Shown in pieces: positions 35,294 through 44,872 of a stretch of DNA of 64,000 nucleotides. The notes below the pieces were generated by a model. It did not search any database and was not told the DNA's origin. It worked only from the letters and a program-made list of their open reading frames with translations. Within the stretch, counting starts at the first letter, position 1. Each line of letters begins with the position of its first letter. The stretch is taken from assembly GCF_030012525.1 (NCBI RefSeq), contig NZ_CP124855.1, positions 1,054,001 through 1,118,000 on the forward strand, in the 5' to 3' direction. The position numbers and the translations under genes are program-made. This DNA is from Chryseobacterium gotjawalense (GTDB lineage Bacteria > Bacteroidota > Bacteroidia > Flavobacteriales > Weeksellaceae).

Positions 35294-37225
35294 TTATTCT
35301 TTAATAAACTTTAAAGTTTTATTGGCCATATTCAAAATATAAACGCCTTTCGGAAGGGCGTTTACACCAATTGAAGTTTTTGAAGTAAGTGTTCCTGATT
35401 TCACCAATTTCCCATCGAGGCTGAAAATTTCATACGATTCATCTTTGGTAATTCCAGCTACAGAAAGTCGGTCTTTCACCGGATTTGGATAAATTCTGAT
35501 TTCATTTTTGGCCGTATCATTTACGGAAAGAATCGAAGTATCTTTTGTTACTGTTGAACCTTTGGTAATAATTTGATTTTCATAATTAAATTGCACTGAA
35601 GCTACATTGAAAGTAAGCGCTTCTGCAAAACTTTGATTATTTAAATTGTTATTTAAAACCAAATAAGCAATTTCCCCACCAGTTCCGGTCACTTTAGTCG
35701 GCAAAGGCATTTCAAAGAAACTCACGGACGAATGACTTTGCGTTTGGCCCACTTTAAAACGGATGACTTTATCCGGCGTCTGATTCCATTTTATTTGATA
35801 GGACGGATATCCCTGGCCGTAAATCCAGTCGTTGAAAAATTCGGAAAAATCCCTGCCTGTTGACTGAAGCACCGCATTTTTTAGATCTTCAGTTCTTGCA
35901 TAATTATAAGCAAGATTGGGTTGGGAATGATATTCTTTTAAAGCTTTATAAAAAGCGGCATCGCCTAGAATCCACTTCATCATTCTTAAAACATATCCTC
36001 CTTTTGAATAACTTAACCGGCTGTCAAAAACAGAATTGGTGCTTCCTAAATTACCATCAGCAACATACACGCTTCCGCCCGGCGAGCTGGTAATACTGTT
36101 CATTTCATTCGCCAGATAATTCATGAACTGGATATTGGTCATTAATAATTTTTCGTTGGCAAGGTGCTCACCATAGGTTGCAAACCCTTCGTTGAGCCAA
36201 ATGTCGTTCCAGGCGCCGCAGGTTACTTTATCACCAAACCACTGATGGGCCAGTTCGTGAGCGATAATTCCTTTGCCCCAGGATCCCATGGATGACATGG
36301 TAGAATGCTCCATACCTCCACCCCAGCCGAATTCCATGTGGCCATATTTTTCATTTCTGTACGGATAAGCGCCAAAATATTCTTCGAAAATATTCATGAT
36401 ATCTTTCGTCCAGTTAATATTGGACATGATGCCACTGTTATTTGCCGTAGAAGGATATACGTAATTCACAAAGGGAAAAGGCGGCGTTCCCATCGTGTCA
36501 TTAATCTTTGTATAATTGGTAATTCCCAAAGCAATTAAGTAGGCAGGAATCGGATAATTGGTTTGCCAAAAAGTTAATTTTTTATTCCCTGGTAAGATTG
36601 TTTCGGAAAACAATTTACCGTTTGAAGCGACATTGTATTGCGCCGGAGTGGTAATCCTGATATCGACTTTCTCTATTTTATCATTCATGCTTTGCTTGGT
36701 AGGAAACCATTCCTGCGCACCGTAAGGTTCAGAAAGTGTAAAAAGAACCGGGGTTCCGCTTTGTGTGGAAACCGTAAAAGCATCTCCTGCACTTCCCGCA
36801 GTACTGGGAACGCCGGAATACTTAATCGACAGCGAATCCAAAGTAACCGACACGAGGCTGGCCGGAAAATCAATTTTCAGTTCTTTGGTTGGCAGTTGGG
36901 CAAAAGTAAGATTGGCGCCATGGTATTTTACTTCGGAAACCGTCAGCGCATTTGAAAAATCAAAATAAATCGCGGAAATATTTTGATTCGGAACAAAATG
37001 ACTCGTTACTGTTCCGCTCACAAAACGTTGTCCCGGATCCAGGTCCAAATCCAGTCTTTGATATTTCAAATCATAATTCAAAGTGTTTGGGTTCACATTG
37101 TAATTAATCATTTTCGAATAGCGCTGCGTTTCATTTCGGATCATGCTTTTTCTTTCTGCCTCTTCGTTCTGCGCAAACAGGTGCCCGAAACATAATATTA
37201 ACGCAATTATATAAAATTGTTTCAT
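35294..37225 (-). CDS. M1 family metallopeptidase with T9SS type A sorting domain
   Basis: The product is 643 aa. A signal peptide ends in GHLFAQ. The zinc site is HELAHQWFG (His323, Glu324, His327) with Glu346 in WLNEGFAT; the substrate motif GGMEH is at 303-307. The last ~75 residues (IRIYPNPVKDRLSVAGI, later GVYILNMANKTLKFIKE) are a type IX secretion sorting tail, so the enzyme is exported through T9SS and probably surface-bound. It is an aminopeptidase for peptide nutrients. A terminator at 35225-35253 lies downstream. Confidence 0.93.
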   Translation of the reverse strand: MKQFYIIALILCFGHLFAQNEEAERKSMIRNETQRYSKMINYNVNPNTLNYDLKYQRLDLDLDPGQRFVSGTVTSHFVPNQNISAIYFDFSNALTVSEVKYHGANLTFAQLPTKELKIDFPASLVSVTLDSLSIKYSGVPSTAGSAGDAFTVSTQSGTPVLFTLSEPYGAQEWFPTKQSMNDKIEKVDIRITTPAQYNVASNGKLFSETILPGNKKLTFWQTNYPIPAYLIALGITNYTKINDTMGTPPFPFVNYVYPSTANNSGIMSNINWTKDIMNIFEEYFGAYPYRNEKYGHMEFGWGGGMEHSTMSSMGSWGKGIIAHELAHQWFGDKVTCGAWNDIWLNEGFATYGEHLANEKLLMTNIQFMNYLANEMNSITSSPGGSVYVADGNLGSTNSVFDSRLSYSKGGYVLRMMKWILGDAAFYKALKEYHSQPNLAYNYARTEDLKNAVLQSTGRDFSEFFNDWIYGQGYPSYQIKWNQTPDKVIRFKVGQTQSHSSVSFFEMPLPTKVTGTGGEIAYLVLNNNLNNQSFAEALTFNVASVQFNYENQIITKGSTVTKDTSILSVNDTAKNEIRIYPNPVKDRLSVAGITKDESYEIFSLDGKLVKSGTLTSKTSIGVNALPKGVYILNMANKTLKFIKE

Positions 37226-37252
37226 TGATTAAATTATTTACTGATAAAGGTA

Positions 37253-37281
37253 AAAAAAACCTTTCAATTATATTGAAAGGC
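37253..37281 (-). terminator. Terminator of the dacB-type gene
   Basis: On the minus strand CCTTTCAATATAATTGAAAGG is a near-perfect stem followed by TTTTTTTT, about 25 bp past the gene stop and just before the M1 gene. Confidence 0.8.
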
Positions 37282-37304
37282 TGTTATTTTAATTAAATAA
37301 ACAA

Positions 37305-38756
37305 TCAGAGATTTAAAGTGGGCTCCAGGATTTGTTCCATTTTGGTTTTCACTTGATCTACAGAACCGGCATAATTGTTAATGAGCAAAGAGAAAACTAA
37401 TGTTTTACCGGAATTTGTTTTCATATATCCGGCTAAGGTTTTTACTTTATTTAATGTGCCTGTTTTGGCAAAAACCTGCCCGTTTCCGGTAGTATTAAAC
37501 ATTCTTTTTAATGTCCCGGTTTGTCCGCCTACTGGCAAGGTTTCATGAAAGGTTTTGTAATATTTTTCGTTCATCAAATTCGCTAAAAACTTTACCTGAG
37601 AAATTGGAGTCACCACATTTGCTCTTGAAAGTCCGCTTCCATCGAAGTAATTTAAACCGTCAGTTTCGAAACCGACTGATTTTAAATGATTATTTACCAC
37701 TATTCTTCCCGCTTCCAAAGTTTGGTCACCCAGTTTCTGAAAACCAACCATTCTCAAGGTTGCTTCTGCCAGAGCATTATCACTGTGCTGATTGGTGTAC
37801 ATGATGATTTCTGCTAAACTTGGTGATTGATATGTCGTGATTACTTCCCGTTTCTCAGGATTTGGATCTGTACTTTTTGTCACCACTTTTCCCACCACAG
37901 GCAAACCACTTTTCAGCATGGCTGCACGCAGGCTGTTCGCCAGATAGGCAGGAGCATCCGGTAATTTGGTCGTCAGATAGCCACCATCAAATTTATCGGC
38001 ATACACCATTTGACCAATATACGGCGAGATGTAATAATAGTTTTTATTTTCTGAAAAAGGATTCGATTTTTTGGCAATCAACTTTTCATTTTGAGGATTG
38101 ATTTCGCGCGTCGTTCCTACGGGTAAATAATAATTTCCGTTTTCAAGCCAAACAATATTTTCCGGTAATGACTGGGATTTATTTAATTTAAAAACACCGG
38201 TCTGAATGATAATATCGCCATTGATTTTCTTAATTCCTTTTTCTTTGGCAGCGGAAATAAATTCAGAAATAATCTGACTATAGGAACCAGCGCCCGCTTT
38301 ATTGGTTCCCAGCGAAGGATCGCCGCTTCCTACGATGTACAAATTCCCTTTAAGAACCCCGTCTTCGATTTCACCGGAATATTCTAGCTGAGTGATCCAC
38401 TTGAAGTTTTCACCCAAAAGATTCATCGCCGTTTCTGTGGTCAACAACTTCGTAGTAGAAGCCGGAATCAGAGAAGCGTTCTCATTATAAGAACTGATGA
38501 TTTTCTTTGTTTTCGGATCATATACTACAAAACCCCAGTTTGCGTTTCGCAAAACAGGATCGTTCATCATGGAATTCAGCTTGATATCTACGAGTTCTTT
38601 TGCGCTGAGAAGTTTTTCAGCGGACTCTTTAGAACTATTCGAATTTTGACTGTCGTAAGATTGAGGATAATTGGTAGAAGCGAAGGTTCCCTGCCCAAAT
38701 GCAAATGCAGAAACTGCGATTGCAGAAGAAACCAGAATTTTTTTGATGTTAATCAT
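37305..38756 (-). CDS. dacB: D-alanyl-D-alanine carboxypeptidase/endopeptidase (PBP4/DacB type)
   Basis: The product is 483 aa. A signal peptide (about 1-26) is followed by the serine-type PBP motifs: Ser100-Thr-Thr-Lys103 (SxxK), SDN in QHSDNALAE, and KTG in FAKTGTLNKV. A PBP4-specific insertion lies between the first two motifs. It trims or cleaves peptidoglycan cross-bridges in the periplasm. Own terminator downstream. Confidence 0.92.
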   Translation of the reverse strand: MINIKKILVSSAIAVSAFAFGQGTFASTNYPQSYDSQNSNSSKESAEKLLSAKELVDIKLNSMMNDPVLRNANWGFVVYDPKTKKIISSYNENASLIPASTTKLLTTETAMNLLGENFKWITQLEYSGEIEDGVLKGNLYIVGSGDPSLGTNKAGAGSYSQIISEFISAAKEKGIKKINGDIIIQTGVFKLNKSQSLPENIVWLENGNYYLPVGTTREINPQNEKLIAKKSNPFSENKNYYYISPYIGQMVYADKFDGGYLTTKLPDAPAYLANSLRAAMLKSGLPVVGKVVTKSTDPNPEKREVITTYQSPSLAEIIMYTNQHSDNALAEATLRMVGFQKLGDQTLEAGRIVVNNHLKSVGFETDGLNYFDGSGLSRANVVTPISQVKFLANLMNEKYYKTFHETLPVGGQTGTLKRMFNTTGNGQVFAKTGTLNKVKTLAGYMKTNSGKTLVFSLLINNYAGSVDQVKTKMEQILEPTLNL

Positions 38757-38908
38757 TTAATTTTATTATTTGATTATCTATGAATGCTTTTGCATGAAAG
38801 AATACGATTCTGCCGCAAAACATTTCTTTAACGCTCAAAAGTATAAAATATTGTTGAAGCACAGTGATTTAACGGTGCTAAAAAGGTGGTAACTACTGTT
38901 AAACTTTG

Positions 38909-41350
38909 TTAAAAGTCAACAAAAATCACCTTTTTTATAGAATGGTAAGCGGTAATCTCATCAAACTCCGCCAAACTTTTGCCGACCAGATCTTTATACT
39001 CTGCATATTTTTTACCGCGCGGCAATTTGAGTAAAAGTTGGTACTGATACATTAAATTCAGTTTACCGATCGGTGATTTTTCAGGACCGAGAATGCATTC
39101 TTCCGGTAAATATTTCCTGAGAATTGATCCTAAAAACTGGGAAGCACGATTGACCTTATCTTCACGGCGGTGCTTCAATTCAATCATAATTAATTTAACG
39201 AACGGCGGATACAGAAACTTCTTGCGCTCCGTCAACAAATGTTTATAAATGTTGGGCGAATCGTGCTCTTTTAATAACTGAAAAATAGAATGTTGCGGAT
39301 TATAGGTTTGAATTAAAACCTTGCCGTTTCCTGAAAGCCGGCCTGCACGGCCTGAAACCTGCGTGATCAGCTGAAACGCTCTCTCTTCTGCCCGAAAATC
39401 CTGTACATATAATAAGGAGTCTGCTTTTGGGATTGCGACCAGTTCTATATTCTCAAAATCCAACCCTTTGGAAATCATCTGCGTACCGACAACAATATCC
39501 GTTTCGCCTTCTTCTATTTTTTCGTATAATTTCTCGTAAGCAAATTTTTTGCGCATGGAATCCACATCCATCCGATCGACTTCTGCGTCGGGAAAAAGTC
39601 TCGAAACTTCTTCGTGAATCTGTTCTACCCCAACTCCTCTTACATTCAATTTCTCAGAATGACATTTCGGACAGGCTTTTGGTTTTGCCGCTTTTTGCCC
39701 GCAATAATGACATTTCATTTCATTTGAAAATTTATGATAGGTCATCACGACATCACAATTTGAGCAGTAATTAACGTAGCCACAGGTCTCACATTCGACC
39801 ACATTGGCGTAACCACGACGGTTATGGAGAATCATGGTTTGTTTTTTATGATCGAGTTCTTTTCTTATTTCATCAATTAAATGAAGAGAAAAACTACCGA
39901 CTAATTTTTTAGTATCCTGCGCTTCTTTAAAATTAATCAGTTCGAATTCCGGAATTTTCACATTTCCAAAACGTTCGCCTAAATAAACATATTTCAGTTT
40001 TTCTTTTTTCGCGGCGTAATACGATTCTACAGAGGGCGTCGCAGAACCTAATATTACATTGGCCTTGTAAAATTTCGCTAAAACCTGAGCAGCATCTTTT
40101 GCATTAAAAAACGGAGAAATTTCCCGTGGTTTATAACTCGAATCATGCTCTTCATCAACCACAATTAATCCTAAATTCTGATAAGGCAAAAACAGAGCAT
40201 TCCTTGTACCGATAAGGATTTTAATATCATTATTTTTAATTCTGCGCCATACTTCAACCTTTTCGAAATCGGTCAGTTTCTGATGGTAATATCCCAACTG
40301 CCTGCCGTATTTCTTCTCTAAACGCTGAACAATCTGTTTGGTCAGAGAAATCTCGGGAAGCAGAAATAAAACGTTTTTCCCGTCATCCACCGTTTCTTCT
40401 ATTTTCTCCAGATAAACGTGGGTTTTCCCGGAAGAAGTAACGCCGTGTAGCAAAACATTTTTTCCCTGTTCGAAGGCATCATCAATTTCAGATTTTGCCT
40501 GAAGCTGAATATCACTCAGTTTTTCTAAATCTTCGGTTTCGCCTTCATAACTTTGCAGCCGGTCTTTCTGGAGGTAATATTCCTGAACTAAATCTTTTTC
40601 AAGCAACGATTTTAACTGGGCATGGGCAAAATACCCGTCGTCAAAAACTTCCGATTTTTTAATCGCCTTTTCCGGATGTTCTGTCTGCTTTTCTAGAATC
40701 AGTAGAAATAACTCCTGCTGCTTGGGCGATCGTTTCAGCGACAAAAGGATTTCAGGTAAATGGGAATTTTTTACGGTTTCTTCATTGATCTTTAAATAGG
40801 CTACTTCTTTGGCTTTGTACTTTTCGGCTATTTTTTCATCAATTTCAACGTATTGTAAATCGATTAAAGAATTAATGGTTTTCACGATTTCCCTTTTCGG
40901 AATGAAGGCTTCGATTTCCGTCACATTAATGAGCTGCCGAACTTCTAAGGCCTGAATAAGATACATTTCATTCACATCTAAATTCTCGAAATCAACGGTG
41001 ACATTCGGTTTTAATTTCAGATATGTTTCACTTTCCAATTTTAAAGAACCCGGAAATGAAAAACGGTAAATTTCACCAAGATTACAAAGATAATAACCTG
41101 ATAGCCAATCCCAAAACTGAACCTGCTCCTTTGGCAAAATCGGGAAATCGTCTAAAATATTGATAATTTCTTTCGGTACAAAATTTTCTGGCTCCTGGTC
41201 ATGGAGATCAAAAACAATTCCCGTATAAATTTTTTTTCCGCGAAAAGAGACCAGAACCCGCATTCCAATCTGAATGGAAGATAAAAGCTCATCGGGAACT
41301 TTGTAGGTAAAAGTTCCTTTTAAATTTAAGGGAAGAATAACTTGGGCGAA
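38909..41350 (-). CDS. priA: Primosomal protein N' (PriA helicase), start unclear
   Basis: About 813 residues. Superfamily 2 helicase: Walker A LLHGVTSSGKTHVYL, DEEH box VVDEEHDSSY, zinc cluster CETCGYVNYCSNC ... CHYCG ... CPKCH, and the C-terminal SGRAGR. It restarts stalled replication forks. The first canonical start is ATG at 41263 (MRVLVSF). Coding homology continues upstream to 41350 (FAQVILPLNLKGTFTYKVPD, the usual PriA opening), and the frame is open to a TAG at 41402. No ATG/GTG/TTG occurs between, only AAAATCATCACATCA-type repeats, so a rare ATT/ATC start or an upstream lesion is implied. Confidence 0.9.
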   Translation of the reverse strand, partial: FAQVILPLNLKGTFTYKVPDELLSSIQIGMRVLVSFRGKKIYTGIVFDLHDQEPENFVPKEIINILDDFPILPKEQVQFWDWLSGYYLCNLGEIYRFSFPGSLKLESETYLKLKPNVTVDFENLDVNEMYLIQALEVRQLINVTEIEAFIPKREIVKTINSLIDLQYVEIDEKIAEKYKAKEVAYLKINEETVKNSHLPEILLSLKRSPKQQELFLLILEKQTEHPEKAIKKSEVFDDGYFAHAQLKSLLEKDLVQEYYLQKDRLQSYEGETEDLEKLSDIQLQAKSEIDDAFEQGKNVLLHGVTSSGKTHVYLEKIEETVDDGKNVLFLLPEISLTKQIVQRLEKKYGRQLGYYHQKLTDFEKVEVWRRIKNNDIKILIGTRNALFLPYQNLGLIVVDEEHDSSYKPREISPFFNAKDAAQVLAKFYKANVILGSATPSVESYYAAKKEKLKYVYLGERFGNVKIPEFELINFKEAQDTKKLVGSFSLHLIDEIRKELDHKKQTMILHNRRGYANVVECETCGYVNYCSNCDVVMTYHKFSNEMKCHYCGQKAAKPKACPKCHSEKLNVRGVGVEQIHEEVSRLFPDAEVDRMDVDSMRKKFAYEKLYEKIEEGETDIVVGTQMISKGLDFENIELVAIPKADSLLYVQDFRAEERAFQLITQVSGRAGRLSGNGKVLIQTYNPQHSIFQLLKEHDSPNIYKHLLTERKKFLYPPFVKLIMIELKHRREDKVNRASQFLGSILRKYLPEECILGPEKSPIGKLNLMYQYQLLLKLPRGKKYAEYKDLVGKSLAEFDEITAYHSIKKVIFVDF

Positions 41351-41463
41351 AGTTGATGTGATGATTTTGGTGATGTGTTGATTTGGTGATGTGATGATTT
41401 TCTACAATTCAATGTACAAATTTAGAAATAAATTTCGGCTAAAACCAATGGACTTTATTTAAT

Positions 41464-41496
41464 AAAAAAGGACCGGAATAGGTTCCGATCCTTTTA
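41464..41496 (-). terminator. Terminator of the proline dehydrogenase gene
   Basis: On the minus strand AAAGGATCGGA and TCCGGTCCTTT pair around a short loop and continue into T's. It lies 95 bp past the gene stop, and the gap between shows no other gene. Confidence 0.75.
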
Positions 41497-41590
41497 TTGG
41501 TAGCGTTGGTGCGGATTCCAAAGTTTCTTTTCCGTCAAATTGGAATAAATCTGATGCTGGAATATCAGCCTTTTCTACGGAAATCTGAAT

Positions 41591-42760
41591 TTATTTTCCG
41601 TTCCTTCTGTCTAATTCTTTTTGAATCAAACCTAATTCTCTACCTGTTTGTCCGGCTACAGAAGTATTTTCCTGCGCTCTTCTGGTCAGATAAGGAACCA
41701 CATCTTTTACGGGACCATACGGAAGATATTTGCAAACGTTATATTTTTCTGCGCCTAAATAATAAGTAATATTGTCACTCATTCCGTACAACTGCCCAAA
41801 ATAAATCTGTGGATGATCGTGAGGCAAGCCCATCGCTTTCATTTTATCCATCACGAGTTCTGTTGATTTCTCGTTATGGGTTCCAAAAAAGGCAGAAACT
41901 TTATTCAGATTATTTAAAACAAAATCAACCGCTGCATTATAATTATCGTCAGAAGCCTGTTTGGTCGGCTGAATTGGATCAGGATATTTCATGGTTGCGG
42001 CACGTTCTCTTTCTTTTTCCATATAAGCGCCACGCACGAATTTGTAGCCCAGGAAATAGTTTTTCCCTTTGGCTCTTTCTAAATCTTTCGCCATATATTC
42101 CAATCTGCCGGTTCGGTACATTTGAATGGTATTCCAGACAATGGCTTTTTCTTTATTGAATTTTTCCATCATTTCATTCACCAAAGCGTCGGTAGCGTCC
42201 TGCATCCAGGTTTCTTCGGCATCGATCATCAATATTACATTTCTGTCAAAAGCCATTTGACAGACTTCTTCATATCTTTTGACGACTCTCGCCCACTCTT
42301 CTTTTTGTGAAGTCGTTAGTTCCACATTTTTACCAACTTCTTCGTAAATTTCAATCCGCCCAAAACCTGTTGGTTTAAAAACCACAAACGGAATCGCTGG
42401 ATTTCCTTCGGCAAATTTGATGTTTTGCTTGATTTCGGTACACGTACCATCAAAAACTTTTTCTTCTTCTTTTCCTTCAATGGCATAATCAAAAATACTT
42501 CCCACATGATGCTTAAACATCTGCTTCACTACTTTCATACTTTCTTCGTGGGTTTCGCCACCACAAAATTGCTCGAACAAGGTCTGTTTCACAATGTCTG
42601 TTACGAAAGGAAAATTGTTCCTGACTGTAAAATTCAGCGCAGAAATTCCAAAATTCGTAATTACCGGTTGTTCAATGGCCTTGAACATCCAATACGCTTT
42701 TTTCAGCTGAGAATCTGTTTTGTCTGCAAAGGCAATTTGGGTATTGTTGAAAATGCTCAT
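41591..42760 (-). CDS. Proline dehydrogenase family protein
   Basis: The product is 389 aa, a monofunctional TIM-barrel FAD enzyme. Conserved segments are IDAEETWMQDATDAL, NTIQMYRTGRLEYM and the C-terminal RRAQENTSVAGQTGREL. It oxidises proline to pyrroline-5-carboxylate, feeding electrons to the quinone pool. The aldehyde dehydrogenase half (P5CDH) is not adjacent. Confidence 0.9.
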   Translation of the reverse strand: MSIFNNTQIAFADKTDSQLKKAYWMFKAIEQPVITNFGISALNFTVRNNFPFVTDIVKQTLFEQFCGGETHEESMKVVKQMFKHHVGSIFDYAIEGKEEEKVFDGTCTEIKQNIKFAEGNPAIPFVVFKPTGFGRIEIYEEVGKNVELTTSQKEEWARVVKRYEEVCQMAFDRNVILMIDAEETWMQDATDALVNEMMEKFNKEKAIVWNTIQMYRTGRLEYMAKDLERAKGKNYFLGYKFVRGAYMEKERERAATMKYPDPIQPTKQASDDNYNAAVDFVLNNLNKVSAFFGTHNEKSTELVMDKMKAMGLPHDHPQIYFGQLYGMSDNITYYLGAEKYNVCKYLPYGPVKDVVPYLTRRAQENTSVAGQTGRELGLIQKELDRRNGK

Positions 42761-42802
42761 AATAGTTTTTAAATTAGAGCAAATTTAATAATACTCAATG
42801 GA

Positions 42803-42832
42803 TTGATAAAACTAAATTAAAGTTTAATTTTG
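42803..42832 (+). promoter_or_regulatory. Promoter of aroB
   Basis: TTG (42803-42805), a 19-base spacer and TAATTTTG (42825-42832) match the Bacteroidota consensus fully. The predicted start is about 13 bases before the ATG at 42851. Confidence 0.7.
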
Positions 42833-42850
42833 TGATAAATTTCAGCATCA

Positions 42851-43891
42851 ATGATTTCAATTTTAGACCACGATTTCTCACAACTCAACGATTTTCTCAC
42901 TACCTTAGAACCTACTCAACTTTTAATTTTAGTGGATGAAAATACCCACGAATATTGTCTCCCAATACTTTTAGGAAATTTAGAAACCGAAATCCCTTTT
43001 GAAATCATCGAAATCGAAGCGGGTGAAGAACTGAAAACGCTAGAAACGGCAGCGCAACTTTGGGAAATTTTGACCGAATTTGAAACCGATCGCAAAGCTT
43101 TAATGATCAATTTGGGTGGCGGCGTGATTACAGATATGGGCGGATTTATCGCTTCAACTTATAAAAGAGGAATTCCTTTTATCAATATTCCAACGACCCT
43201 TTTAGGAATGTGCGATGCTTCGATTGGTGGAAAAACCGGAATTGACCATCAGTTTCTGAAAAACATTATCGGAACTTTTGCACACCCGGAACATATTTTT
43301 GTCTTTCCTGAATTCTTGAATACCCTACCTTTTGAGGAACTGAGAAGCGGTTTTGCCGAAATGCTGAAACATGGTTTGATTGCAGATCAAAATCATTGGA
43401 ACGATTTAATTTCCATTAAAGATTTAACGTCAGAAAATATATTTCCTTTCATTGAAAGATCGATGACGATTAAGCAGAATGTGGTTGAACAGGATTTTAC
43501 AGAACAAAACATCCGGAAAACATTAAACTTCGGCCATACCATTGGTCATGCGATTGAAAGCTTATTTCTCTTAAAAGGAAAAGCCATCATGCATGGTGAG
43601 GCCGTGGCAATGGGCATGATCTGCGAAACGAGAATTTCAAAACTTCAGGGTTTAATTTCAGAGGAAACCGAAACTCAGATCATTTCTGCGATCCGGAAAT
43701 ACTTTCCTCATTTGGATATCACTGAATTTTCATTGGAAGAAATAGTAAATTTAATGAGAAATGACAAAAAGAATTCTTTCGGAAATATTAATTTTTCTTT
43801 AATTAAAAGAATTGGAAATGCAACTTTTGATTGTTCCATTCCTAATGAAAACATAAAAAAGGCGTTAATTTATTATCAAAAATTAGAATAA
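42851..43891 (+). CDS. aroB: 3-dehydroquinate synthase
   Basis: The product is 346 aa. Recognised by LGGGVITDMGGFIASTYKRG (NAD/phosphate site), TLLGMCDASIGGKTGID, and the metal-binding NFGHTIGHAIES and HGEAVAMGM. It converts DAHP to 3-dehydroquinate, step two of the shikimate pathway, with NAD and a divalent metal. Other shikimate genes are not nearby. Cytoplasmic; slightly shorter than E. coli AroB (362 aa), within the normal range. Confidence 0.96.
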   Translation: MISILDHDFSQLNDFLTTLEPTQLLILVDENTHEYCLPILLGNLETEIPFEIIEIEAGEELKTLETAAQLWEILTEFETDRKALMINLGGGVITDMGGFIASTYKRGIPFINIPTTLLGMCDASIGGKTGIDHQFLKNIIGTFAHPEHIFVFPEFLNTLPFEELRSGFAEMLKHGLIADQNHWNDLISIKDLTSENIFPFIERSMTIKQNVVEQDFTEQNIRKTLNFGHTIGHAIESLFLLKGKAIMHGEAVAMGMICETRISKLQGLISEETETQIISAIRKYFPHLDITEFSLEEIVNLMRNDKKNSFGNINFSLIKRIGNATFDCSIPNENIKKALIYYQKLE

Positions 43892-43910
43892 ATCCTAAAT
43901 TTTACTAAAT

Positions 43911-43947
43911 AATATCCCTAATCTCAATGAGATTGAGGATATTTTAT
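43911..43947 (+). terminator. Intrinsic terminator of aroB
   Basis: AATATCCCTAATCTC and GATTGAGGATATTTT pair around a short loop (one bulge), 19 bases past the aroB stop. The remainder of the gap to 44186 is AT-rich with no gene seen. Confidence 0.75.
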
Positions 43948-44186
43948 TTAAAATCCAAATACCTAATAAACAAACACTTACAATAAATACTATTTAAACC
44001 ATCGTTTAATTTACAGGAATCCATTCTGATTTTGGCACACCATTTGAAAGTACTGACACGTAAAACAAAATTAAAAATGTAATGATAATCAGGATTTACT
44101 TATTTTAGAAATTAAAACATTTAATTTTTTAAACAAATAAAATTCTGTTATTAAAAACGTAAAATTAATCAGAAAAATTTAACATT

Positions 44187-44813
44187 ATGAAAAAGTTAGT
44201 ATTAGGTGCAGCAATTGCAATAAGTTCATTGACATTCGCACAACAGTTCGGGATCAAAGGTGGGATGAATGTATCCTCCGTTTCATCAGATGCAAGTCTA
44301 CAAGACAATGGAAGTAAAATTGGTTTTAACGCGGGAGTATTTATGAACGCTCCGTTAGCGACTAATTTCAGTATTCAACCTGAGCTTATTTATACTCAGT
44401 ATGGAGATAAATACAGCCAAAGCGGACAGACAGTACGAGAAGGAGCAAGTTTGCTTACTAATCAAACTGTGTCCAGTGCGAGACATTTAGATTACGTTGC
44501 TTTGCCTGTTATGTTTCAGTATAATGCTACACCAGGATTTTATTTAGAAGCTGGTCCAGAATTCGGTTTGATGGTTAGTGCAAAAAACAAGCAAAAGAAC
44601 GAAACAAGCGGAAATACTATAGCTGAGTCCGGAAATTACAAGGATAGTATCAACGGATTTAATGTAGGCTTGGGTATTGGTGCCGGTTATTACTTTACTC
44701 CTAACGTTGGTTTAACAGCGAGATATGTTGCTGGTCTTACGGATTTTAACAAAGACAACAACGTTAAAGAAAGAAACAACGCGTTCCAAGTAGGTTTGGC
44801 TTACAAATTCTAA
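44187..44813 (+). CDS. PorT-family outer membrane beta-barrel protein
   Basis: The product is 208 aa. A signal peptide ends in SLTFAQ. Alternating strands (FGIKGGMNVSS, NFSIQPELIYTQYGD, HLDYVALPVMFQYN, YLEAGPEFGLMVSA) and a terminal FQVGLAYKF match the PorT/OMP_b-brl_2 fold. Located in the outer membrane; the original PorT acts in type IX secretion, but most members have no assigned role. Confidence 0.85.
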   Translation: MKKLVLGAAIAISSLTFAQQFGIKGGMNVSSVSSDASLQDNGSKIGFNAGVFMNAPLATNFSIQPELIYTQYGDKYSQSGQTVREGASLLTNQTVSSARHLDYVALPVMFQYNATPGFYLEAGPEFGLMVSAKNKQKNETSGNTIAESGNYKDSINGFNVGLGIGAGYYFTPNVGLTARYVAGLTDFNKDNNVKERNNAFQVGLAYKF

Positions 44814-44839
44814 AAACAGACTTCATACATATTAATAAG

Positions 44840-44871
44840 AAAGGTTGGGAAATAATTCCCAACCTTTTTTT
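44840..44871 (+). terminator. Terminator between PorT-like gene and purF
   Basis: AAGGTTGGGAA and TTCCCAACCTT pair around a 4-base loop, followed by a T-run, 27 bp past the stop. It can serve the converging purF too. Confidence 0.85.
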
Positions 44872-44872
44872 T

